From Burkholderia ubonensis subsp. mesacidophila (GTDB lineage: Bacteria > Pseudomonadota > Gammaproteobacteria > Burkholderiales > Burkholderiaceae): 64,000 nt of DNA. How positions within the stretch are numbered: position 1 is the stretch's first letter; the number at the start of each line of letters is the position of its first letter. This document shows, piece after piece, positions 9,392 through 18,408 of this stretch. A program made the translations under genes and the position numbers. The notes below the pieces were generated by a model, which saw nothing but the letters and a program-made list of their open reading frames with translations, had not been told where the DNA came from and made no database searches. Location: contig NZ_CP020738.1 of the NCBI RefSeq assembly GCF_002097715.1, positions 1,178,001 to 1,242,000 of the forward strand. The letters run 5' to 3'.

Positions 9392-10609
9392 TCACGAGTC
9401 GGTGGGCGCGAGCGGGTCGCCGGCGGCGCGCGCGCCCGCGGCGAAGCGGATCGACCCATAGAGCGCGGCGGCGACGACGATCCCGATGGTTCCGATGACG
9501 AGCACGGACGGATAGTCGGTGGTCGCCGCGGTCACGAGCCCGGCGACGGGGAGGAACGCGGTCGTGACCGAGGTGGTCGCGCCGATGCCCTGTGCGAGCT
9601 GATGCTCCGGAATCAGTTCGTAGCGCATGTGGCGGAAGAAAATCCCGTATAGCGCGCTGCCGACGATCAGTAGCCCGAACGCAAGACAGAACGGCCAGGG
9701 CCCAAGGTTGACCGCCGCCACGACGGCCGCCGCGACGAGGCACAGCGTGCCGAGCGTGCCGAAATCCGCCGGAGACAGATTCTTCGACACGCGCGGGATC
9801 AGGAAGCACAGCACGAACGAGATGGCGCCGCCGACGAAGCTCGGCATCGCGCTGTACGCGACCGGCAGGCCGTAGAGGCCGATCATCGTCGGCGCGATCA
9901 GCGACTGGAACACGCCGAAGAACACGTTCAGCAGGCCGGCCGCGAACGTGAGCACCAGCAGTTTCGTATTCTGCGCGAGCGCCGCGAAGCGGCGCCATTC
10001 GGACGCCAGCGTCCAGCGGCCCGTGACGGTGGCGAAGACACGCGTCGTCGCCGGCCGCCACGCGATCGATCCCGCCAGCAGCAGGCCGTAGCCGAGCGCG
10101 AGGACGCCGATCGCCGCGCGCGGGGAAAGATGCGAGAACGCGAGCGCGGCGACGCCGGGCCCGATGAGCCGCGCGAGCGGCTCGAGCAACTGCGAGCGCG
10201 TCTGGAATCGCTGCAGTGATTCCGGAGAGAGCCGTTGCGCAGCGGTCGCCTCGTAGTAGACGAGCGACATGCCGGAAAGCAGCGAGACGACGCTCGACAG
10301 CATCCAGCCGAAATGGGTTTTGCCGAGCAGCATCCACGCGAGCATCAAGACGAGACGGAGCGCTTCGACGGCGAACACGAGCCGCTTGCCGACGCTGCGA
10401 TCGATGATCGAGCCGAAGATGGGCGACAGCAGCGCGCGCGGCATGAATTCGACGAAGTAGGCAATGCCGACGGCGAGCGTGCTTCCGCCGCTCTGCTGAT
10501 AGACGAGCAGCGGCAGCATGAAGCCTTTCGCGTAATCGAGCGAGAGCGTCGTCACGCGTAGCGCGGAAAACGGGAATTCGCAGTTGCCGGCCGGTCGCGA
10601 GGTGTCCAT
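9392..10609 (-). CDS. MFS transporter
   Basis: About 405 residues with roughly 12 membrane helices and an MFS loop-2-3-like motif (GSIIDRSVGKR) near residue 65. It resembles MFS_3-type drug or metabolite exporters. The stop is 7 bases from that of the convergent autotransporter gene. The start at 10609 (MDTSRPAGN) is the first ATG that leaves a normal N-terminus; upstream codons continue open but lie over the pbpG 3' region. Substrate unknown. Confidence 0.75.
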   Translation of the reverse strand: MDTSRPAGNCEFPFSALRVTTLSLDYAKGFMLPLLVYQQSGGSTLAVGIAYFVEFMPRALLSPIFGSIIDRSVGKRLVFAVEALRLVLMLAWMLLGKTHFGWMLSSVVSLLSGMSLVYYEATAAQRLSPESLQRFQTRSQLLEPLARLIGPGVAALAFSHLSPRAAIGVLALGYGLLLAGSIAWRPATTRVFATVTGRWTLASEWRRFAALAQNTKLLVLTFAAGLLNVFFGVFQSLIAPTMIGLYGLPVAYSAMPSFVGGAISFVLCFLIPRVSKNLSPADFGTLGTLCLVAAAVVAAVNLGPWPFCLAFGLLIVGSALYGIFFRHMRYELIPEHQLAQGIGATTSVTTAFLPVAGLVTAATTDYPSVLVIGTIGIVVAAALYGSIRFAAGARAAGDPLAPTDS

Positions 10610-10716
10610 GAGGAACGACGAGAGCGCGGCCGCGCGCCAGGTGGGTCGAATGGCGCGCGAGCCGTCGGGCGTGAAGGACGCGCGGCGGCAGGGCAAGCTG
10701 CCGCGCGCGGGAACGG

Positions 10717-11832
10717 CTAGCTGCCGCTGACCGCGCCGGCTGCGGTGAGGCGGGTCTCGCCCGACATGACCATGGTCCGCAGGCGGGCCGCGTCGACGAA
10801 ATCGGAGTGCTTGCCCGACGAGTCGAGCAGGACCATCGTGATCGGCCGTCCTTCGATCGTCACGCGCATCACGAGGCAGATGCCCGATTCGTTGATGAAG
10901 CCGGTCTTCTGCACATCGATGTTCCAGCTGGGATCGCGCAGCAGGATGTTGGTGCTGCGGTACCTCAGGATGCCGCGCCCGGTATCGACTGCGTAATTGG
11001 CATCGGTCGAATACTCGCGAATCAGCGGGTACTGGTACGCGGCGCCGACCATCTTCGCGAGATCGCGCGCGGTCGACACATTGTTTTTCGACAGGCCGGC
11101 CGGATTCTCGAAATGCGTGTTCGTCATCCCGAGCGCGCTGGCCTTGCGGTTCATCGCGTCGATGAAGGCGGCCCGGCCGCCCGGGTAGTATCGGGACAAC
11201 GCTGCCGCGGCGCGGTTCTCGGACGACATCAGCGCGATGTGAAGCATGTCCGAGCGGCTCAGGGTCGAGCCGACCGACAGGCGCGAGCCGGTGAATTTCT
11301 CGTAGTCGCGGTCGTCTTCCGTCACCTGAATCGGTTCGTCGAGCGGCGCGTTCGCGTCGAGCACGACCATGGCGGTCATCAGCTTCGTGACCGACGCGAT
11401 CGGCACGACCGCTTGCGCGTTCTTGTCGAACAGCGTCTCGCCGGTAGTGTCGTCGACCATCAGCACGTTGTTCGAGCGCAAGGCCAGCGATCGCGGCGAC
11501 GGTGTCAGCTCGAACGAACGCGCTTCCGGCGCGCGGCGCGGCGAGAACGCCACCTTGCGGATCGCGCCGGAAGCCTTGTGCGTGCCGGCGCGGCCACCGT
11601 GTCGCGTGGCCGCGCGCTTGACCGTCGTGGCAGGGAGCGGTTTCGCACGGGCCGGGTTCTTGTGAGCGACCGGAGCCGTCGTGGCGTGCGACTTCGATTT
11701 CGATGCCGCGTGGGCGGCGGGCCAGGTGAAAGCGAGCAGGCATGCGACAGCAATGGGCACGATGCTTCGGTGCGGGGCGCGCAGGACGGTTCCACCGCCC
11801 AGGCGCCAGCGTGACTGGCGTTTCGCTTTCAT
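10717..11832 (-). CDS. pbpG: D-alanyl-D-alanine endopeptidase (PBP7/PbpG-type)
   Basis: A 371-residue serine peptidase of the S11 family that cleaves peptidoglycan crosslinks in the periplasm. The penicillin-binding signature is complete: SVTK (nucleophile in PIASVTKLMTA), SSEN as the SxN motif and KTG in VQKTGFINESG. A hydrophobic signal segment is followed by a basic, Ala/Lys/Thr-rich linker of about 80 residues, which is long compared with E. coli PbpG. It is probably a host gene, but as a penicillin-binding protein beside a beta-lactam cluster it is a possible target. Confidence 0.88.
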   Translation of the reverse strand: MKAKRQSRWRLGGGTVLRAPHRSIVPIAVACLLAFTWPAAHAASKSKSHATTAPVAHKNPARAKPLPATTVKRAATRHGGRAGTHKASGAIRKVAFSPRRAPEARSFELTPSPRSLALRSNNVLMVDDTTGETLFDKNAQAVVPIASVTKLMTAMVVLDANAPLDEPIQVTEDDRDYEKFTGSRLSVGSTLSRSDMLHIALMSSENRAAAALSRYYPGGRAAFIDAMNRKASALGMTNTHFENPAGLSKNNVSTARDLAKMVGAAYQYPLIREYSTDANYAVDTGRGILRYRSTNILLRDPSWNIDVQKTGFINESGICLVMRVTIEGRPITMVLLDSSGKHSDFVDAARLRTMVMSGETRLTAAGAVSGS

Positions 11833-12891
11833 GAGGCCCTGTATTCGGATTGAATGTTGATCGATTATATGGAAGATGATTTAGACAAGCAAATACAATC
11901 AGATAGGGCTGTCATTTAACCCGGATCATTAAGTTCAATCGGCAATTTCCAGCATCCGGGCGGCCGGTTCGCCGCGCAGGCGGCGCCATGCGGTACGTGC
12001 GATTGTTACCGTCATTCATGCTGATCCGGTAAATTCGAAATGCCTTGTGCCGAAATATTCCAGGATATCGTTTCGTCGGCGTAAATAAACCGGCGGGCTT
12101 GCTTGTGCTTATGAATGACGCTGCAATGAACTTGCTTATTTGGAATAAGCCATGTAAAAATCAACGCGCTTGACAACTGTTTCATCGAAGCATGGCCGAT
12201 GTGCGAAAAGATGCAAAAGTGGTTGAAACAGCAAGCGAGCCTGAGCGTGGCGAATACCGGCGCGATATCTGAAAGCGGATGAGAAGAAGAAGGAATCGGC
12301 GCAGTCGGAGTCGGGGGCATTCAACCAGGCGCCGGTACGGGGCCAGGCTGTCGCGGTAACGGACGCGGTAGCTGCCAGTGGCTGATTTGACGTCGCGCTC
12401 GCATACCAAACACGAGATTGACTACAACATTCCGAGGGGACACGTTGTATGTACGCGTGCAGGTCAACACTATCAAATGAAAACGGTCATGGGCGAAGCG
12501 GGGTGTCGCTTTGTGCGCGCATGACCGGGTCGTTACTCCTTTCAGCACGCACCGAATTCCTCCCTCGCATCGACGCGTACCTTGCCGCGCGCGATCGCAT
12601 CAACGCTTGAGCGGCGGACCCGGGCGACACGTTTCGCAGCTCCGATGACTCGGCGCAGGCCGATAGCGCGCGGCGCGGCATCGGCGGCACGCGGTCCCTG
12701 CACGGGTTTCGCATGGTATTCGCCGGACTCGCGGCGCCCGGCGTGACAACGCCGGCGTTCGCGCCGCCCCGTGCATGCGTCGGATCATGATTGACGATCT
12801 TCCTTTTCAGCGTGGCAGTTGTTTCTTCCATGATCAGTCTCTGATCAAACTCACAAATAGCCGGTTTTGCATGTTCATTCGGAGAATATGT
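11833..12891. other. Gene-poor region upstream of cluster 1
   Basis: These 1059 bases have no convincing gene. The left part is AT-richer than its surroundings and should contain the pbpG promoter. It holds the conserved element described separately at 12091-12173. A hairpin (CCGGCGT 12738-12744, ACGCCGG 12749-12755) lies 135 bases before the methyltransferase. Short open frames on the minus strand have no recognisable motifs and no good ribosome sites. Confidence 0.5.
12091..12173 (+). promoter_or_regulatory. Conserved upstream element, copy A
   Basis: CTTATGAAT (12108-12116), ACTTG (12130-12134), GGAATAAG (12142-12149), TGTA and AAATCAAC (12158-12165) recur in the same order upstream of the APS-kinase gene at 34400-34458. 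The first and third boxes are 34 bases apart in both copies. In this copy GCTTATT-TGG-AATAAGC (12134-12150) is a perfect 7-bp inverted repeat, as expected of a dimeric regulator site. The preceding GC-rich stretch starting CCGGCG is also similar. A 20-codon frame starts at 12111, but conservation looks like DNA-level boxes. The regulator is unknown and none is encoded in the window. Confidence 0.5.
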
Positions 12892-14007
12892 ATGACGCTT
12901 ACTGCTGTGGCCGACAACGACGCATTCAATTCAACGGAAATCACCGAAGAAGGCGATTCGTATTCGCACATCCTTGTCGAAATGGAGGCCCGATTTCCGC
13001 ACGCGTCGCGTTATGTCGATTTCGACAGAATGCGCGACATGGACCTCGTGGCGATATTGTCCGACCTGCGCAAGATCGAATCCGGCGGCTTTTCTCACGA
13101 AAGCGTCGGCGGCCACTATGGACGCCAGCAGTTGAGCGTGGGCAAGGCGCTGTCGCGTCGTCACGGCTATCTCGCGCTCGCTCGCCTGCTGCAGCGCAGC
13201 CGTCGCTGGCAGCAGGATCACGTGCTGTTCGACGCGCTGGCCGGCAACGGTACGTTCGATCGCGTGATGCAGAGCCTCGTCGAGGACCGGCCCAGCTACG
13301 TCGGTAACGATGTATCGATCACGATGGTGCGGCAGGCGCACGACGACGGCCGGCTGGTTTTCTACAGCGACCTGCGCACGCCGCTCCTGCGAGACGCGTT
13401 TGCCGACTATGGCGTATCCGCCTATGGCACGCATCACGTGCCGCCCGATGCGCGCGCGGCATTTGTCGCCGCGGCCGGCCGCCGGCTCAAGGCGGGCGGG
13501 ACCTTCGTGCTGCAGGATTTCATCGAGAACAGCCCGACGGCCGACTGGTATGCGGAGTGCATCCACGAGTTCCGCGGGTGCGGTCACGCGTACCGGCACT
13601 TCGAGCGCGGCGAACTCGCCGGCCTGCTTCACGGCGCCGGGTTCGTCGACGTGTCGGAACATCTTGTCTACGATCCGTTCGTGATGCCGCTCGAGGCGAC
13701 CTGCGGCGACTTCGACGCACGCGGCATGTTCTTCGACTACCTGATCGACCTGTTCGCACTCGATCGCCTGCGCCGGATCGTCGGGCAGGAAGGTCTTTCC
13801 ACGCGCATGCTCGACAATCTGCTGTCGCCTTATTTCCGGCTCGCCGATGCCGACCTGGCCGAACTGCGTCGCGACACCCGCGTGAACGACGTGGCGGACG
13901 TCTGGCTCGTACCGGAGCTGACCATCAGGACGATCGACGGCATGCGCTACCTGATCGCACCGCGTGTCGCGATCGCGGCGGTCGGCACGCGAGCCGCTCA
14001 CGCGTAA
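12892..14007 (+). CDS. SAM-dependent methyltransferase-like protein, cluster 1
   Basis: A 371-residue protein with a Rossmann methyltransferase-like core. DALAGNGTF (about residues 115-123) sits where motif I is expected, and GGTFVLQDF fits motif post-III. About 120 residues follow the core. I chose the ATG at 12892 because GGAG lies seven bases before it; the longer frame from 12775 has no ribosome site and an atypical N-terminus. It faces the divergently arranged transporter across a hairpin. The substrate is unknown; it may tailor the cluster 1 product. Confidence 0.7.
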   Translation: MTLTAVADNDAFNSTEITEEGDSYSHILVEMEARFPHASRYVDFDRMRDMDLVAILSDLRKIESGGFSHESVGGHYGRQQLSVGKALSRRHGYLALARLLQRSRRWQQDHVLFDALAGNGTFDRVMQSLVEDRPSYVGNDVSITMVRQAHDDGRLVFYSDLRTPLLRDAFADYGVSAYGTHHVPPDARAAFVAAAGRRLKAGGTFVLQDFIENSPTADWYAECIHEFRGCGHAYRHFERGELAGLLHGAGFVDVSEHLVYDPFVMPLEATCGDFDARGMFFDYLIDLFALDRLRRIVGQEGLSTRMLDNLLSPYFRLADADLAELRRDTRVNDVADVWLVPELTIRTIDGMRYLIAPRVAIAAVGTRAAHA

Positions 14008-14027
14008 GCGGACGTGCGACCGGCAAT

Positions 14028-14054
14028 CCGCATCGAGGCCCGGTCTCGATGCGG
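14028..14054. terminator. Bidirectional hairpin between convergent cluster 1 genes
   Basis: CCGCATCGAG (14028-14037) and CTCGATGCGG (14045-14054) form a perfect 10-bp stem with a 7-base loop in the gap between the methyltransferase stop and the convergent transporter stop. No T-tract is present, so its efficiency as an intrinsic terminator is uncertain. Confidence 0.55.
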
Positions 14055-14098
14055 GCGCCGGCAACCGGGCCGTGTTGCCGGGCTCGCCGCGACGCCGG

Positions 14099-15286
14099 TC
14101 AGGAGAGCTTTTGAGCGGGGCGAACGTAAAACAGGAAACAGGCAAGCATCAGCCCCGCGCTGATCAGCAATGCCCAGTCCAATGAGTCGCGGTTCACGAC
14201 GAATCCGTAAACGTACACGCTGCTGATCGCGAATCCGGCGCAGAAGACGATCAGCCCATACATGGCGCTCGCGCTGCCCGCGTTGTGGACGAAAGGTCTC
14301 AGGCACGACGACAGGCTGCTGGGAAAGATCAGGCCGAGCGACATGTAGATGAAGAACAGAGAGGAAACGAGCGTCAGGAGGTCGTTCGAGACGAACCCCG
14401 ACAACAGCCGGTTGAGCGTCACGGTCGCGATCAGGATGCTCATGCCGAAGCCGATGATCGTGACCTGGTTGAATCGTCTGGCCGCTCGATTGTTGGTGGT
14501 CGATCCGATCAGGTAGCCGCTCGATATGAGCAGCATGGCCCAGCCATAGTCGGTTGCCGTCAGGTCGTATTTGATCTGGATGACGAACGGACATGCGACA
14601 TTGACCAGACTGAAGATGCCGAACAGCAACGCCAGCAGCATCACGTTCGAGCGGAAGGCGGGGTGGCTGAAAAGCGACCCGTAGGATCGGTAAAGCGACG
14701 CCAGTCGCATGTCCGTGTTTTTCCGGGGCAGCGTCTCCGGCAACTGGAAGCCGATGCACGGCATCAATGCCAGGCCAAACAGGATGAGCAGGTAGAACGA
14801 CGCGCGCCAGCCGAAGTAGAGCTGCAGATAGCCGCCGACCGCCGGAGCCAGGATCGGGACCAGCGCCCAGGCCATCGCCATGTAGGAGGAAGCGATCGGC
14901 AGCTTGGCGGACTGAAAGGTGTCGCGCATGATCGCCCGCGCGCAGACGCTGGTGGCGCCCAGCGCGAGCCCCTGCGTTGCGCGCAACCACTGCAGGACGA
15001 CGACGTGGTTCGACAGCACGATGCCGATCGACGACAGCAGGAAAAGCGCGAGGCCGAACAGCAGGATCGGCTTGCGTCCATGATAGTCGGCGAGGGGGCC
15101 GTAAATGATCTGCGAACCGCCGTATCCGAACAGGAAAACGGCGATGCTGAACTGAATGTCCTGCTGGCTGGCGGAGAACGCATGGACCATCTCCGGAGCC
15201 GACGGCAAGTAGATATCGATCGTCATCTGGCTCAGAACGACCAGCAGTATGATCAACGACAATATCTTCTTTTCCTGGAAGGTCAT
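14099..15286 (-). CDS. MFS drug/metabolite exporter, Bcr/CflA type
   Basis: A 395-residue inner-membrane carrier with 12 predicted helices. The N-terminus contains the Bcr/CflA signature DIYLPSAPEM, and the loop 2-3 motif is PLADYHGRKP (about residues 62-71). The gene is co-directional with the ACP and convergent with the methyltransferase, and likely exports the cluster 1 product. An ATG with GGAAG about 9 bases upstream supports the start. Confidence 0.85.
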   Translation of the reverse strand: MTFQEKKILSLIILLVVLSQMTIDIYLPSAPEMVHAFSASQQDIQFSIAVFLFGYGGSQIIYGPLADYHGRKPILLFGLALFLLSSIGIVLSNHVVVLQWLRATQGLALGATSVCARAIMRDTFQSAKLPIASSYMAMAWALVPILAPAVGGYLQLYFGWRASFYLLILFGLALMPCIGFQLPETLPRKNTDMRLASLYRSYGSLFSHPAFRSNVMLLALLFGIFSLVNVACPFVIQIKYDLTATDYGWAMLLISSGYLIGSTTNNRAARRFNQVTIIGFGMSILIATVTLNRLLSGFVSNDLLTLVSSLFFIYMSLGLIFPSSLSSCLRPFVHNAGSASAMYGLIVFCAGFAISSVYVYGFVVNRDSLDWALLISAGLMLACFLFYVRPAQKLS

Positions 15287-15566
15287 GGACGTGCTTCCGT
15301 GCGGGCGGTTGTGGCGGAGCGGGCGTCCGGAATCCGGGATGGGCCTTCATCCTGGCTGCGTGACCGGATCGTGCCGGCGATGCTCCGGGTCGGCCGGCTC
15401 GGGAAGAGGGAAGGCCTGGCCGGCGTGCCCCGGTCGAGCGGCCGTACGCCACGATCGGTGGTGACGAAGCTGCGGCGTACGGGGTGCGGCGACGCACCTC
15501 GTGCCATGATGGCCATGCGGGAGTGGCCGGATGCGCGTTCGAGCGAACGCCGGCGCGCAATCCGCG

Positions 15567-15827
15567 TTACTGCACGCTGGCGCCGTTCAACGCATGGATC
15601 AGGCTGGCCAGGGTGGCAATCGTCGAGAAGTTCTCCGGCGTGAATGCATCGTCGTCGATGACGACCTTGAACCGCTTCTCGATCTGATCCTTCAATTCGA
15701 CGAATCCGAGCGAATCGACGCCGAGATCCTGTCGAAGGGAATGGGTTGAAAGAATCTTGTCTTTCTCGACTTCCACGTAGAGATCTTCGATCAGGATGTC
15801 TTTGAGGCTGTTCTCGATTTTTTCCAT
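15567..15827 (-). CDS. Discrete acyl carrier protein
   Basis: An 86-residue acidic carrier protein. The phosphopantetheine serine is S39 in the canonical GVDSLGF motif. The start at 15827 has GAGG about 9 bases upstream. As a stand-alone carrier beside two AMP-forming ligases, a ketosynthase and a type II thioesterase, it probably holds the growing intermediate of cluster 1. It is transcribed away from the ligase operon. Confidence 0.92.
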   Translation of the reverse strand: MEKIENSLKDILIEDLYVEVEKDKILSTHSLRQDLGVDSLGFVELKDQIEKRFKVVIDDDAFTPENFSTIATLASLIHALNGASVQ

Positions 15828-16523
15828 TATCTTTTTCCTCGATGCCTAGGGCTCTCACATTTGACTGGTGCAACTTCGTGACGTACCTGCTGCGCTGATT
15901 CCGAGCATGGGATGGCCGCGGGTCGATTTGATATTCACGGCGCAAAACGAGCGGCGCGCGAGTTGCGCGGCAAGTGTACCAAACTCCCGGGTTATTTTGA
16001 CTTCGGTTGCGGTTTTGTGTCGATCGAGACGGGATGCGATTATAAATTCGGGTTTACACATCTTGATGCGAGAGCGCATGACGGATATGTCAACGTCCGT
16101 CATGGAGATGCATGGCGCCGACGGCTTCCGGAAATTTCAATCCTTGAAATGTCGGGGTCATCATTTCATCTTTCTTGTGGTGCCGAGTATTTCCTGCTCC
16201 GGATGGTAAGTCAACCCGGCAGTGTTGTCAGCTTCGAAACGATATGGATCGATCCGGCGTGGCGGTCGGGTTCCCCCGGGTTTGCGCACGGCGAGATATT
16301 TAAATTCGACAATTGTTTCATTTGATTGAACTCTCGTCGTCGCGCTCGCGAGCCCTTATGAAGTTATCTTGGAAGCTTAGAAATTTCTTGACTCGTGCTG
16401 TTCGGGCGGGCTACGATCGGTTCGCCAATAAATCCGACTATTGCAGAACCTGAGACGACAAATAAAGGTGCGGAGATGGCCGCCCCTTTTGCGTGGCTTT
16501 CCAGATAAATAGGAAAAGACGGA
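15828..16523. other. Divergent intergenic region between ACP and ligase operon
   Basis: These 696 bases are clearly lower in GC than the rest of the window and must hold promoters for both directions. An open frame of 137 codons at 15912-16325 (+) has no motif I recognise and no good ribosome site, so I do not call it a gene. CTTATGAA at 16354-16361 resembles one box of the shared element but lacks the others at the right spacing. Confidence 0.5.
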
Positions 16524-17879
16524 ATGAGCGCAGCAGCCAGCATGATTATTGATGGGATTGATGATATTGCGCGGCGAATTTCTGATTTTGGTGATGCTCC
16601 GCCGAAATACGAGCTGTTATTAAAGGGTTATGCAAATCTGAAATTGCAGCCTGGGTCCGCTGTCGCGATTATCGCGCCCAATAGTGCCGAATTCCTGTTT
16701 CACTGGGTTGCCATACTTGCGAATGGCCTTGTTCCTTGCGCGGTCGCGCCGTCGTCAAAGACGGCATTTGTCCATGCGCTTTGCGAGTCGTTGAATATCT
16801 CGGCCGTTGTCGGGCCGCAGGTCGAGGCGGCCCGCTTTCAAGCGAAAACCCGCGACAAGATCGGCACGTTCAATGCCGCGGTCCTGGCGGCGATTGCACC
16901 GGCCTACGAGCCATTTGATGTGCTCCTGTTGACCACCGGGACTTCCGGATCGCAAACGGCCTGCGTTCACAGTGTCGATACGCTTGCGTGCAACGCGGGC
17001 ATGACGAACCGGACGCTGAACATCACGGCGGCTGACCGGCAGCTCGTCGTACTGCCGATGTATCACACATATGGACTGGTCACCCAGAGCATCGGCGCGA
17101 TGATCAGCGGGTGCGAGCTCAAGATCGATGGTCCGCCGTTCAACGCGAAACGCTATGCCGAGGTCATCCGCGACGAGCGGATCACGGTGAGCGGCATCAC
17201 GCCGACGATTGCCCGGGACCTGCTCGCAAAGGACGCGGTTCTCCCGCCGTTGCGCTCGCTGAGCATCGGCGGCGATCGTATGACGCGCGAGGACGTTGCG
17301 AGCCTGCTCGGCAAGCCGTTCATCAACGAGCTGTATGTCACCTATGGCCTGACGGAGGCCGGCCCGCGCGTGTCCGTCCTGCCCGCGCATGATTCGTCGC
17401 CCGAGACGTACGACTCCGTCGGCCGGGCGTTCGACGGCGTCGAGACGAAGATCGTGGCGCCCAATGCCGAAGGGGTCGGCCAGCTGCTGGTCAAGACGCC
17501 GTCGGTGTGCCGCAGAAAGGTCGGCGCAAATATCGCGCGGCAGCCGACGACGGATGACGGCTTCCTGGAGACCGGCGACCTGTTTACGAAGGATGCGCGC
17601 GGCTATCTCCGTTACGTCGCACGGAAGTCGGACATCCTGATCATCAAGGGCGAGAAGCTGAATGCGAGGAGCGTGGACCGCGTTGCGCAACAGCATCCGG
17701 ATATCGAGTTCGCACGCACCATCGAAGGCGACGAGAATTCGCTGGTCACCCTTGTGTGGGCCAAGGACGACAAGGCACTGGACCTGGACGAGATCAGGAA
17801 ATTCATGAAGGCGTCCCTCCGGCTGCACGAGGTGCCGGACCGGCTGATCCAGAAGCGGCCGGACGATTTCCACAAATAA
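16524..17879 (+). CDS. AMP-dependent ligase-like protein with degenerate P-loop
   Basis: A 451-residue member of the ANL superfamily. Recognisable motifs are LYVTYGLTEAG (A5-like) and GFLETGDLF (A7-like). The phosphate loop near residues 137-150 reads TTGTSGSQTACVHS instead of TSGTTGxPKG and has lost its lysine. The C-terminal A10 region ends RPDDFHK rather than xxGKxxR. It may still adenylate an unusual substrate, or act without normal ATP chemistry. It is the first gene of the plus-strand cluster 1 operon. The ATG is preceded by GGAAAAGACGG. Confidence 0.75.
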   Translation: MSAAASMIIDGIDDIARRISDFGDAPPKYELLLKGYANLKLQPGSAVAIIAPNSAEFLFHWVAILANGLVPCAVAPSSKTAFVHALCESLNISAVVGPQVEAARFQAKTRDKIGTFNAAVLAAIAPAYEPFDVLLLTTGTSGSQTACVHSVDTLACNAGMTNRTLNITAADRQLVVLPMYHTYGLVTQSIGAMISGCELKIDGPPFNAKRYAEVIRDERITVSGITPTIARDLLAKDAVLPPLRSLSIGGDRMTREDVASLLGKPFINELYVTYGLTEAGPRVSVLPAHDSSPETYDSVGRAFDGVETKIVAPNAEGVGQLLVKTPSVCRRKVGANIARQPTTDDGFLETGDLFTKDARGYLRYVARKSDILIIKGEKLNARSVDRVAQQHPDIEFARTIEGDENSLVTLVWAKDDKALDLDEIRKFMKASLRLHEVPDRLIQKRPDDFHK

Positions 17880-17907
17880 CGAACGCGTTGAGCACTGGGC
17901 CGACACC

Positions 17908-18306
17908 ATGATAATCAGATCACTCGAGAGCATCGAAGGAACGGAACGGGATGTCGTGGCGGAATCGGGCGTGTGGCGAAGCAGGCGCTTCATCCTTGCG
18001 AAGGATGGCGTGGGCTTCTCGCTGAACATGACGACCGTCAACAGCGGGACGGAAGTGGAGCTTTGGTACAAGCATCATATCGAGGCGGTGATGTGCCTCG
18101 AAGGGGAATGCGAGCTGACGAACAAGGAGACGGGCGAAGTCTTCACCATCAAGGAAGGCGACATGTACGTTCTCGACAAGCATGAACGTCATATCGTCCG
18201 CACCAAGACGTTTTTTCGCGCAATCGCCGTCTTCAATCCTCCGTTGACCGGAAGGGAAGATCACGATGCCGACGGATCGTTTCCGCTTCTCGTCGACGCC
18301 GACTAA
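17908..18306 (+). CDS. ectC: L-ectoine synthase homologue without ectA/ectB
   Basis: A 132-residue cupin matching EctC over its full length (IEGTERDV at the start, FNPPLTGREDHDADG at the end). EctC closes N-gamma-acetyl-diaminobutyrate into the cyclic amidine ectoine. Residues I recall as iron or substrate ligands in characterised EctC are all present with a shift of two: W23, Y54, E59, Y87 and H95. This suggests active chemistry. Neither the acetyltransferase EctA nor the aminotransferase EctB is nearby. The gene lies instead between a ligase and an aldo/keto reductase, so the substrate may be a pathway-specific diamine or amide. Confidence 0.9.
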   Translation: MIIRSLESIEGTERDVVAESGVWRSRRFILAKDGVGFSLNMTTVNSGTEVELWYKHHIEAVMCLEGECELTNKETGEVFTIKEGDMYVLDKHERHIVRTKTFFRAIAVFNPPLTGREDHDADGSFPLLVDAD

Positions 18307-18408
18307 GCCGGGAATTCACGCCTGGAATTCGGTCGGGCGCCCAAACGCGCGGTCTGACGGGTGATTGCCCGCGCCTGGCCAATCATTGAAATCCCTCTGG
18401 AGCGCCAG

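Noticed and set aside
9392..11743. A 783-codon fusion of the MFS carrier with upstream sequence
   Set aside because: The upstream part is a shadow of pbpG; the carrier begins normally at 10609.
12170..12204. TTGACA as a sigma-70 -35 box at 12170-12175
   Set aside because: No acceptable -10 sequence lies 16-18 bases downstream.
12775..12891. An N-terminal extension of the cluster 1 methyltransferase
   Set aside because: No ribosome site precedes 12775, whereas GGAG is correctly placed before the ATG at 12892.
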